DNA of 10,552 nucleotides from Actinomycetes bacterium (GTDB taxonomy: Bacteria; Actinomycetota; Actinomycetes; Actinomycetales; Dermatophilaceae). The stretch is from positions 1-10,552 of the forward strand of contig JAEWFB010000317.1 in NCBI GenBank assembly GCA_023389095.1, read 5' to 3'. Under the pieces are notes generated by a model. It was not told where the DNA came from, made no database searches, and was given only the letters and a program-made list of their open reading frames with translations. How positions within the stretch are numbered: the stretch's first letter is position 1; the number at the start of each line of letters is the position of its first letter. Positions 5,154 through 10,552 of the stretch are shown here, piece after piece. The position numbers and the translations under genes were made by a program.

Positions 5154-7418
5154 TCACGTCTCCTGCGGCGACGCGCGCAGCTGGTGGGCGACGAGCTGGG
5201 TGCGGGAGCGGAGCCCCAGCTTGCGGTAGATGCTCGCGAGGTGGAACTCGACGGTGCGCACGCTGAGGAGCATCTCGGCGGCCACCTCCCGGTTGCTCAG
5301 CCCGGCGGCGACGAGCCGGGCGACCACCGACTCCTGCGACGTCAGCGACTCGCGTGGTCTGCGCCCCCCGCGGGACCCGGCCGGGTCCCGGCGCGCCCGG
5401 GGCTGGTCGTGCCCGTCGTGCCCGTCGTACTCGTCGTGCTCGGCGTGCCCGTCGCGGGCCGGCGGGCACGCGTCGCGCTCGGCCCGGGCCTCGGCCAGGT
5501 AGGCGTCCGCGCCGAGCCGCTCCAGGGTGGCCACGGCCCCGGTGAGCCGCTGGCGCGCGCCCGTGGCGTCGCCGCGCAGGCGTTGCTGGGTGCCCGCCCG
5601 GAGCGAGGCGAGGGCGGCGTCGAAGCGCATCCCGCACTGCGCGTAGATGCCGGAGGCGAGGGCGAGGTCCGCCTCCGCCTCGTCGCGACGGCCCGACGCG
5701 GCGGCGACGACGCCGCGAGCGTGCCGCGCCTCTGCGAGGGTCGAGCGCCGTCCCGTCGCCCGGCCGCTCGCCTCGAGCGCGTCGCACAGGGCACGCGCCC
5801 GCTCGAGGTCGCCGGTCCGCGCGAGCACCTCGACGTACCGGGCGACCCACTGGAACGCCCCGGGCAGCCAGGCCCCGGACGTCGGGGGACGCCGCTCCAG
5901 CCAGGCGCCCGCAGTGAGGACCGACGCGTCGTCGCCGGTCGCGTGGTGGACCTGGACGGCGGCCACCTGCGCATAGACCTGCCCCGAGAGGCCACCGCGG
6001 GGGCTCGCCGCCACGGCGCGCTCCAGCTGGTCGTGGGCCGCCTCCGTCTCGCCGCGCATCGCCGGCGCGAACGCCGCGAGCGCGTGGACCACGGCCGCCG
6101 CCCAGTGTTCCTCGAGCATCTCGATGTTGGCGAGGGCGCGTTCGAGGTACAGCGTCGCGTCGGCCCAGTTGCCGCAGCGGTTCTCGAGCATCCCGAAGTT
6201 CCCGAGCGTGACGTTCGAGAGGTAGTAGAGGTGATGGCGGCGGGCGGCCGCGGCGGCGCCGGCCAGGGCGGCACGCGCCTCGGCCGGGCGGTCGAGGTGG
6301 GTCAGGGCGAGCCCGCGGATGGCCTCCTGGGTGATGCGGTGCGGCTCCGGCGGACCGGTCGGTGGGCCGAACAGCCGGAGCGTGGCCTCCGGGTCGCCCT
6401 GCAGCAGCAGGGCCGCGCCCCACGCGGCACGCGACGCCTCCCGTTCGAGCGGGCCGCCGCCGCGGGTGGCGAGCGCGGCCCAGCGGCCGGCCTCGCGCGC
6501 GTTCTCGCCGACGAGATCGAGCTGTGCCATGAGCAGGGCGGCGCCGGCCCGGGCTCGCGCGTCCTGGCTCTCGACGGCGAGGCGGGCCCCCTCCCGGGCC
6601 TGCTCGTGGTCGCCCCGCAGCCACGCGAGCGAGGCCGTGAGCAGGGCACGGTAGCCACTCGGCGGTTGCGGCCCCTCCTCGAGCGCAGCGAGCGCGGGTC
6701 CCTGGAAGCCACCGGCCATCGCCGTGTGCGCCGCCTCGAGCAGCAGCGCGTCGCGGTCCGACGGATCCTCGGTCAGGGCGGCGGCGTGGTGGATCCAGCC
6801 CGACGCCTCGAGCATCGCCCCGCCGGAGGCGAGGGTGCGGCCGTGGTCGTGGACGCGGGCGGCGAGGTCGGGGTCCGGCCCGGCCGCGCACGCCACGAGG
6901 TGGCGCAGCTCGTCACCGGGTGAGGACGCCGTGGCTGCCGCCGCGCGGTGCAGCATCTCCCGGCGGCCGAAAGCCAGGGACCCCTCGACGGCGGGCGCCA
7001 TGACGGGGTGCGTGTAGGCCATGGTCACGCTCGGCGGCGTCCCCTCGCAGGCGACGAGCCCCGATGCCACGGCACCGTCGAGGGCACCCCACACGTCCTC
7101 GACGCCGGTGAGGGCGGCCACCCGGGCGACCGGCTGCTCGCCGGCGAGCACGGCGAGGCCCTCGAGCAGCTCGCGGGCGGATGGCCCGCACCGCCGCACC
7201 TGCTCGCCGAGGGCCGCGGCGAGGGTCGGGGAGATCGAGGCGGCGATCGCCGAGGAGACGGGAAGGTCGGTCCCCGGCGAGAGGCCCTGGGCCGACACCT
7301 GCTCCGCGACGGACAGGATCCAGAGGGGGTTGCCACGCGTCGCGTCGTGCAGGGCGCGCAGGCTCACCGGGTCGAGCCGCCGGCCCATGACCTCCAGCGC
7401 GAGGTCGCGGTCTGCCTC
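5154..7418 (-). CDS. LAL-family LuxR regulator, C-terminal part (after the frameshift)
   Basis: This frame holds about 754 residues of one broken gene; its N-terminal ATPase part is in another frame at 7364-7948. It begins in register with the regulator family at EADRDLALEVMGRRLDP and continues with the conserved ATRGNPLWI segment that follows the AAA+ core. A long region of Ala/Leu/Arg-rich helical repeats of TPR type follows, then a short His/Asp/Gly linker. The C-terminal LuxR/GerE helix-turn-helix spans nt 5157-5345, with LTSQESVVARLVAAGLSNREVA and SVRTVEFHLASIYRKLGLRSRTQ split by a few residues. Such proteins are ATP-dependent, ligand-sensing transcription activators. If the frameshift is real, translation could restart only at an internal codon such as the ATG at 7388. 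The reading frame shows no further stop, so the sequence is otherwise intact. Confidence 0.85.
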   Translation of the reverse strand, partial: EADRDLALEVMGRRLDPVSLRALHDATRGNPLWILSVAEQVSAQGLSPGTDLPVSSAIAASISPTLAAALGEQVRRCGPSARELLEGLAVLAGEQPVARVAALTGVEDVWGALDGAVASGLVACEGTPPSVTMAYTHPVMAPAVEGSLAFGRREMLHRAAAATASSPGDELRHLVACAAGPDPDLAARVHDHGRTLASGGAMLEASGWIHHAAALTEDPSDRDALLLEAAHTAMAGGFQGPALAALEEGPQPPSGYRALLTASLAWLRGDHEQAREGARLAVESQDARARAGAALLMAQLDLVGENAREAGRWAALATRGGGPLEREASRAAWGAALLLQGDPEATLRLFGPPTGPPEPHRITQEAIRGLALTHLDRPAEARAALAGAAAAARRHHLYYLSNVTLGNFGMLENRCGNWADATLYLERALANIEMLEEHWAAAVVHALAAFAPAMRGETEAAHDQLERAVAASPRGGLSGQVYAQVAAVQVHHATGDDASVLTAGAWLERRPPTSGAWLPGAFQWVARYVEVLARTGDLERARALCDALEASGRATGRRSTLAEARHARGVVAAASGRRDEAEADLALASGIYAQCGMRFDAALASLRAGTQQRLRGDATGARQRLTGAVATLERLGADAYLAEARAERDACPPARDGHAEHDEYDGHDGHDQPRARRDPAGSRGGRRPRESLTSQESVVARLVAAGLSNREVAAEMLLSVRTVEFHLASIYRKLGLRSRTQLVAHQLRASPQET
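5403..5459 (-). repeat. His/Asp/Gly-rich repetitive linker
   Basis: A degenerate 9-bp repeat (GTCGTGCCC and variants on the plus strand) encodes DGHAEHDEYDGHDGHDQ on the minus strand. It lies between the helical-repeat region and the DNA-binding domain of the LAL regulator. The unit length keeps the reading frame. It is probably a flexible linker; metal binding by the four His and many Asp residues is possible but not shown. Confidence 0.7.
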
Positions 7419-7948
7419 AGCGTCAGCCCGTCGACCCGGAGGTGGGTGCCCGTCGGGTCGACGGCGAGCCGCGTCAGGCCGGCCGCCGCCGCGGGAAGCT
7501 CGCGCTCCCGGGCCGTGCACACGACGAGCACCCGGTCGTGGCGGAGTCGACGGGCGGCGAAGCCGAGGGCGGTCAGTGACGCGGCATCGGCCCAGTGCAG
7601 GTCGTCGACGAGGACGACGCCGGCGCGGCTCGCGCCCTGGGTGTCCTCGAACGCGGCGAGCAGGGCGACACCGACGTCGAACAGGCTCCGCGATCGGCCG
7701 GGGGAGCGGTCGAGCAGCTGGTCGACGGTGGCGAGCTCCACGAGCCGGTCGTCCGGGTCGGCCACGGCGCGCAGCACCGCACGCGGCCGCGTGCGGGCGA
7801 GCCAGTGCTCGACGAGACGCGACTTGCCGATCCCCGCCTCGCCCGTGACGAGAACGACCTGCGATCGACCCTGATCGGCCGACCGGAGCGCCTGGTCGAG
7901 AGCCGCCAGCTGCTCGGTCCGACCCTGGAAGTCCCGGCACACTTCCAT
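7364..7948 (-). CDS. LAL-family LuxR regulator, N-terminal AAA+ ATPase part (ends at a premature stop)
   Basis: The 194-residue frame begins MEVCRDFQGRTEQL, a typical opening of LAL regulators. It carries Walker A GEAGIGKS (residues 36-43) and Walker B VVLVDDLHWAD (111-121), followed by the sensor-like strand VLVVCTARE. After L177 the family register is lost. The frame then runs as unrelated sequence to a TGA at 7364-7366, while the expected continuation is found in the -1-shifted frame from 7418. Joined, the two parts give about 931 residues, the normal size for this family. The ATG at 7948 is preceded by CCGGGG very close by, and GTG at 7942 is an alternative with GGGGA just upstream. The gene is divergent from the membrane protein at 8242. 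Confidence 0.85.
   Translation of the reverse strand: MEVCRDFQGRTEQLAALDQALRSADQGRSQVVLVTGEAGIGKSRLVEHWLARTRPRAVLRAVADPDDRLVELATVDQLLDRSPGRSRSLFDVGVALLAAFEDTQGASRAGVVLVDDLHWADAASLTALGFAARRLRHDRVLVVCTARERELPAAAAGLTRLAVDPTGTHLRVDGLTLRQTATSRWRSWAGGSTR
7416..7420 (-). other. Apparent one-base deletion (frameshift) in the LAL regulator
   Basis: On the minus strand the sequence reads CTGACGCTGAGGCAGAC. Frame one reads L-T-L and then leaves the family register, while the other frame reads E-A-D from the GAG at 7418-7416. One added base, for example CTC GAG in place of CTGAG, restores L-T-L-E-A-D and the full-length protein. No slippery heptamer is present, so a mutation or a sequencing/assembly error is more likely than programmed frameshifting. 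Confidence 0.8.
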
Positions 7949-8241
7949 CCCCGGATCATGGCACCCGGGCCGACCGCAGGTGCCCGGAGTTGCGCAAGTG
8001 CGCCGCCGGCCCATGGCACACCCCGGGCATCTGCCGCGTACCGGACGCCGTTCGCCTGGGGGCGACCCGGGAACGACCGGTGGACGCGCGGAACCCGGTG
8101 CTTCCACGGATGCCTCGCAGCGCGAATCCTCCTACCGTCGAAGAGCGCCCGTTGCGCCCGGTGCCCGACGCCGGTGGTGGGAGGCGGCCGGCAGCGGTGC
8201 CGGGGCGGCGGGCGTGGACACGCTGCCGAGGGGGTGGCGCG
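7949..8241. other. Divergent intergenic region, 293 bases
   Basis: This stretch separates the regulator (minus) from the membrane protein (plus) and should hold both promoters. I find no credible gene: the open frame running through it on the plus strand is low-complexity Arg/Pro/Gly. It contains an 8-bp palindrome TTGCGCAA at 7990-7997, about 42 bases upstream of the regulator start, and a TACCGT -10 candidate at 8133-8138. No clear -10 for the regulator was seen. Confidence 0.5.
8133..8138 (+). promoter_or_regulatory. Candidate -10 element TACCGT
   Basis: TACCGT, in the context CCTACCGTCG, fits the actinobacterial TANNNT consensus and lies in the only intergenic space before the membrane protein gene. 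It would leave an untranslated leader of roughly 95 bases ahead of the start at 8242. No clear -35 hexamer is visible. Confidence 0.35.
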
Positions 8242-8907
8242 ATGATGAGAGAGATCCTTGCCGTCTCCGCGATCGCGCTCGGGATCGCGGGCATCGTGGC
8301 TGCCATGGCCCGCGGCCCGTCCGGCCCGTCCGGCCGGGCCGCGACGCCGTCGCGCGCCGAGGAGCGCGGGGGCTCCGGAGCCGTCCGGGTCGTGCTGACG
8401 GCTGCCGGCCTGGCCTTCCTCACGCTCGGGATCGGTGTCGTCGTCGCCACTGACACGGGGCCGATGGCCGCGCTGTCGCTGCCCGCGCCCACCCTGTCGC
8501 GGGGTCGGGGGCCCGTGCCGTCGCCGTCGCCGCGTGACACCACGCCCGTCGGTGCGTACCGCCGCTCGGCGGACGCGTCCTGTGCGCGGGTCGGCGTGCT
8601 CCTGCGGGACCCCGTCGACGCGTCCCGGGCGGGCATCGAGGCAGCCCTCCGCGCGAGTGCCGCCTCCTTCGAGGACCTCGCCGACGCCCTCGACGGCGTG
8701 CAGGCCCCACCATCCCTGTTGAACCGGCACCACCGGCTCGTCACCGCCGTCCGCCGGACCGGGCGCATCGTCGCTGACGCCGCCGCCGAGCTGCGCGTCG
8801 GCCCGACGGGGGCGTACGCGCAGCAGCTCGAGCAGCTGGGCCGCGCGGTCGCCGACCTCGACCGGCAGGCGCGCGGGCTCCAGCTCCCGCACTGCCGACC
8901 GAGCTGA
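8242..8907 (+). CDS. Two-helix membrane protein with helical extracytoplasmic domain, unknown function
   Basis: I do not recognise a named family. The 221-residue product has two hydrophobic helices (about residues 4-23 and 47-69) joined by a Gly/Ser/Arg-rich positive loop. This favours a cytoplasmic loop and an exported C-terminal domain. A Pro/Ser-rich stretch (about 80-102) leads to a helical domain from about residue 108. Two Cys residues, C114 (DASCARVGVLLRD) and C218 near the end (LPHCRPS), could form a disulfide closing the helical bundle. The ATG at 8242 is chosen because GAGGGGG at 8228-8234 lies seven bases upstream; the next codon is also ATG. The frame extends upstream to 7990, but that part is low-complexity. 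The gene is divergent from the LAL regulator, so regulation by it is possible but untested. Confidence 0.8.
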   Translation: MMREILAVSAIALGIAGIVAAMARGPSGPSGRAATPSRAEERGGSGAVRVVLTAAGLAFLTLGIGVVVATDTGPMAALSLPAPTLSRGRGPVPSPSPRDTTPVGAYRRSADASCARVGVLLRDPVDASRAGIEAALRASAASFEDLADALDGVQAPPSLLNRHHRLVTAVRRTGRIVADAAAELRVGPTGAYAQQLEQLGRAVADLDRQARGLQLPHCRPS

Positions 8908-8942
8908 GGGCCCGAGCCGAGGGTCCGAGCCGAGGACCTCGG
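8906..8942. repeat. 13-bp tandem repeat and small palindrome at the gene end
   Basis: GAGGGCCCGAGCC (8906-8918) is followed directly by GAGGGTCCGAGCC (8919-8931), one mismatch, and then by a diverged third unit. The array overlaps the TGA stop of the membrane protein at 8905-8907. CCGAGGACCTCGG at 8930-8942 is a 6+1+6 palindrome. It may be a weak terminator hairpin or simply a replication-slippage scar. There is no T-run. Confidence 0.6.
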
Positions 8943-9182
8943 CGACGCAGGCCGCTCCCGCGGCTGGGTGCCGCTCGGGAGATCGCGCTCTGGTCGACGC
9001 AGGGGCGCACCGTCGTCGAGTCGGTGGCCCTCGATGACGGCGGAGAGGTGGGGCTGCGGGTACGCACGAGCAGCGACAACCAGAACGTCTGGATGCACGC
9101 CATCAACCGCGAGCTCGGCTTCGTCCCGGTCGAGTCGGAGGTCCTGCTGCAGAAGCGGCGCGACGGGGCCGACGGCGCCTGA
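8940..9182 (+). pseudogene. C-terminal remnant of a GNAT acetyltransferase
   Basis: The frame ending at the TGA 9180-9182 translates to a segment with the hallmarks of the last third of an actinobacterial GNAT acetyltransferase: LGAAREIALWS, then LRVRTSSDNQNVWMHAIN, then RELGFVPVESEVLLQ. The pattern DN..M..IN..LGF...EV is typical of the end of that fold. The acetyl-CoA-binding motif and the N-terminal half are absent. The only usual start codon in frame is GTG at 9024, giving just 52 residues, and no ribosome-binding site was seen. The frame is open upstream into the preceding gene without resembling GNAT sequence. It is therefore most likely a 5'-deleted relic. The exact left boundary is approximate. 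Confidence 0.5.
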
Positions 9183-9191
9183 CGACCGCCG

Positions 9192-9293
9192 CTCGCTCTG
9201 CACTGCTCCACGTCACGAGCCACCCCGAGCGCCGACCGGCGCACGGGGCCTCGACCGGCTGGAGGCGCGCGTGGTGGAGCAGTGCAGAGCGAG
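9192..9293. repeat. 102-bp element with 20-bp perfect terminal inverted repeats
   Basis: CTCGCTCTGCACTGCTCCAC at 9192-9211 is the exact reverse complement of 9274-9293. After a two-base bulge a further four bases pair (9214-9217 with 9270-9273). Inside lies a smaller hairpin, GCGCC-GACC-GGCGC at 9229-9242. The element fills the gap between the acetyltransferase relic and the 3' end of the convergent hydrolase gene. It may be a bidirectional terminator, a MITE-like relic or a structured RNA. There is no T-run, and I see no exact target-site duplication. Confidence 0.85.
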
Positions 9294-9324
9294 GACGGCC
9301 GTGCCTCGTGGGCGAACGCCGGGC

Positions 9325-10215
9325 TCAGGCGGTGGCGCGGCGTGCCTCGAGCTCGGCGAGCAGGTCGCGGACCTCGTCGGCGACGACGTCGGTCGCCTCC
9401 CACGGCAGCATGTGCCCCGCGTGTGGCAGCTCGGTGAAGGTCGCGTGCGGGAGGGCGACGCGCAGCGCATGCGCCCGGGCCACCGGCATGAGCGGGTCGA
9501 GGCGTCCGGCGACGATGGCGAGCCGGACGCGCTCCAGGCCGAGGAAGCCGGCGCTCTGGTCGGCGGTGAGCAGCGCGCCGTAGAAGGCGCCGAACGTCGC
9601 GAGCTTCGTCGCCGCAACCTGGGCGCGGGCGGTCTCGACGTGGGCCGGGTCGGGGTTCTCGCCGAAGAGGCCGCCGACGAGGGCGCGGACGCGTCCGTGG
9701 CCGCCGGGCGGGAGGGGCAGGCCCCGCGCCGCCATCCGCATGACCGCCGCCTCGCCGGTCCGCTCGCCGATGGCGACGCCGGAGGACGCCGTCGCGACGA
9801 GCAGCGCCGCGCGCACCCGGGAGCCGAAGAGGTCCGGGCGCTGCTCGGCCAGGGCCATGACGGTCATGCCGCCCATGGAGTGCCCGGCGAGCACGACGGG
9901 TGAGGCCGCCGGCACGACGGCGCGCAGCACGGTGTCGAGGTCGCGGCCGGTGTGCTCGACCGACAGCGAACCCATCTCCGCGCGGCGCAGCCCGATCGTC
10001 GAGCGGCCGTGCCCGCGCTGGTCCCACAGCACGATGCGCACGGGTTCGTCGCCGAGCTCCTCGACGACCGGCAGCCAGCTCTCGTGGTTGACGGCCCAGC
10101 CGTGGGTGAGCACGAGCGTCGGGGCGTCCGGGGCCAGGTCCGGGTGGACGTGGGTGTGCACGGACAGCACCGCGCCGTCGGGCGTCACGATGCCGCGACG
10201 GTCGTGACGCCTCAC
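9325..10215 (-). CDS. Alpha/beta-fold hydrolase
   Basis: The 296-residue cytoplasmic enzyme has the full catalytic set of the alpha/beta hydrolase fold. These are the oxyanion-hole motif LTHGWAVNHESW (HG at 38-39), WDQRGHGRS (64-71), the nucleophile elbow GHSMGG with S113, the acid D240 in AGRLDPLMPV and the base H268 in HAGHMLPWE. Members of this group are esterases, lipases, haloperoxidases or epoxide hydrolases; the Ser nucleophile favours an esterase-like role, and the substrate cannot be told. The GTG at 10215 is chosen because GAGGGGG at 10223-10229 lies seven bases upstream and the start overlaps the exonuclease stop as GTGA, implying co-transcription and coupled translation. The frame continues further upstream only as the shadow of the exonuclease gene. 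Confidence 0.93.
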   Translation of the reverse strand: MRRHDRRGIVTPDGAVLSVHTHVHPDLAPDAPTLVLTHGWAVNHESWLPVVEELGDEPVRIVLWDQRGHGRSTIGLRRAEMGSLSVEHTGRDLDTVLRAVVPAASPVVLAGHSMGGMTVMALAEQRPDLFGSRVRAALLVATASSGVAIGERTGEAAVMRMAARGLPLPPGGHGRVRALVGGLFGENPDPAHVETARAQVAATKLATFGAFYGALLTADQSAGFLGLERVRLAIVAGRLDPLMPVARAHALRVALPHATFTELPHAGHMLPWEATDVVADEVRDLLAELEARRATA

Positions 10216-10552
10216 GCGTCCACCCCCTCGACCTCGAAGACGACGGGTGCGTGGTCGGAGGCCCCCTTGCCCTTGCGCTCCTCGCGGTCGATCGCCGCGC
10301 CGACGACGCGTCGGGCCAGGGCCGGTGAGCACAGTGCGAAGTCGATGCGCATGCCCTGGCGCTTGGGGAAGCGCAGCTGCGTGTAGTCCCAGTACGTGAA
10401 GGTGCCCGGCTCGGACGTGTGCGGGCGCACGACGTCGGCGAACCCCGCGTCGACGACCCCCTGGAAGGCGGCACGCTCGCCGGGCGAGGTGTGGGTCTTG
10501 TCGGCGTAGTACTCGACGCTCCACACGTCGGCGTCGGTCGGGGCGATGTTCC
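10212..10552 (-). CDS. xth: Exodeoxyribonuclease III (AP endonuclease), C-terminal part
   Basis: About 112 C-terminal residues are present; the gene continues beyond the right edge, and the first in-window codon is the AAC of NIAPTDADVW. That motif follows the catalytic GD(W/F)N of the ExoIII family. Further family landmarks are FTYWDYTQLRFPKRQGMRIDFALCSP (split here: the YWDY aromatic loop, then the RID aspartate) and the terminal GASDHAPVV, which holds the catalytic Asp-His pair. The enzyme acts in base-excision repair, cutting at abasic sites and removing 3'-blocked ends and nucleotides. All C-terminal catalytic residues are intact. The GTG at 10526 is internal, not a start. Its TGA overlaps the GTG start of the hydrolase gene, so the two form a transcription unit, although no functional link between them is known to me. 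Confidence 0.96.
   Translation of the reverse strand, partial: NIAPTDADVWSVEYYADKTHTSPGERAAFQGVVDAGFADVVRPHTSEPGTFTYWDYTQLRFPKRQGMRIDFALCSPALARRVVGAAIDREERKGKGASDHAPVVFEVEGVDA

Noticed and set aside
5184..6923. Long open frame (579 codons) on the plus strand opposite the LAL regulator
   Set aside because: It has no domain or signal, with Gly/Arg/Val/Ala bias typical of the complement of Ala/Leu/Arg-rich helical repeats.
7416..7420. Programmed ribosomal frameshifting in the LAL regulator
   Set aside because: No slippery heptamer is seen at the junction, and I know of no precedent in this family; a mutation or base-call error is simpler.
7419..7940. Upstream extension of the C-terminal regulator frame to a start at 7940
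   Set aside because: It reads as Arg/Gly/Pro nonsense, whereas the true ATPase motifs lie in the other frame over the same bases, which reveals the frameshift.
7990..7997. Palindrome TTGCGCAA as an operator of the LAL regulator
   Set aside because: Eight bases alone are expected by chance in such GC-rich DNA, and no second half-site or paired copy was found.
7990..8241. In-frame 5' extension of the two-helix membrane protein
   Set aside because: It is low-complexity with no signal and would skip the GAGGGGG ribosome site at 8228-8234.
8968..9903. Plus-strand open frame of 311 codons across the inverted repeat and the hydrolase gene
   Set aside because: It runs through a non-coding element and antisense to a clear alpha/beta hydrolase, with no recognisable domain.

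Overview
The window is a very G+C-rich stretch (roughly 70-75% by eye) with strong G/C bias at third codon positions, GTG starts and TANNNT-type -10 elements. This points to a high-GC actinobacterium. The gene set (LprG-type lipoprotein with P55-type transporter, LAL-type LuxR regulator, actinobacterial exonuclease III) fits a genus such as those in Micrococcales, but the taxon is inferred and not proven.

Layout, left to right. (1) 1-1310, plus: the 3' part of a sensor histidine kinase gene cut by the window edge. (2) 1258-2567, minus: a two-gene unit. A small membrane protein with a coiled coil and a repetitive acidic tail is coupled by a GTGA overlap to a HAD-family phosphatase, whose 3' end overlaps the kinase tail. 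(3) 2568-2688: a short divergent promoter region. (4) 2689-5129, plus: an LprG-like lipoprotein followed 20 nt later by a P55 (Rv1410c)-like MFS transporter, matching the mycobacterial lipid-export pair. (5) 5154-7948, minus: a large LAL-family LuxR regulator (AAA+ ATPase, helical repeats, C-terminal HTH), split in this sequence by a one-base frameshift near 7416-7420. (6) 8242-8907, plus: a two-helix membrane protein with a helical extracytoplasmic domain. (7) 8908-9324: a tandem repeat, a promoterless acetyltransferase tail and a 102-bp element bounded by 20-bp perfect inverted repeats. (8) 9325-10552, minus: an alpha/beta hydrolase coupled by a GTGA overlap to the 3' part of an exodeoxyribonuclease III gene that runs off the right edge.

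The best-supported functional system is the lipoprotein/transporter pair. In mycobacteria LprG shuttles triacylated lipids and lipoglycans and P55 extracts them from the inner membrane. Here the transporter carries an extra hydrophobic insertion that I do not recall in the mycobacterial protein. The points most worth checking are that insertion, the frameshift in the LAL regulator, and the inverted-repeat element beside the acetyltransferase remnant. I saw no CRISPR array, tRNA, rRNA, transposase gene or phage gene.
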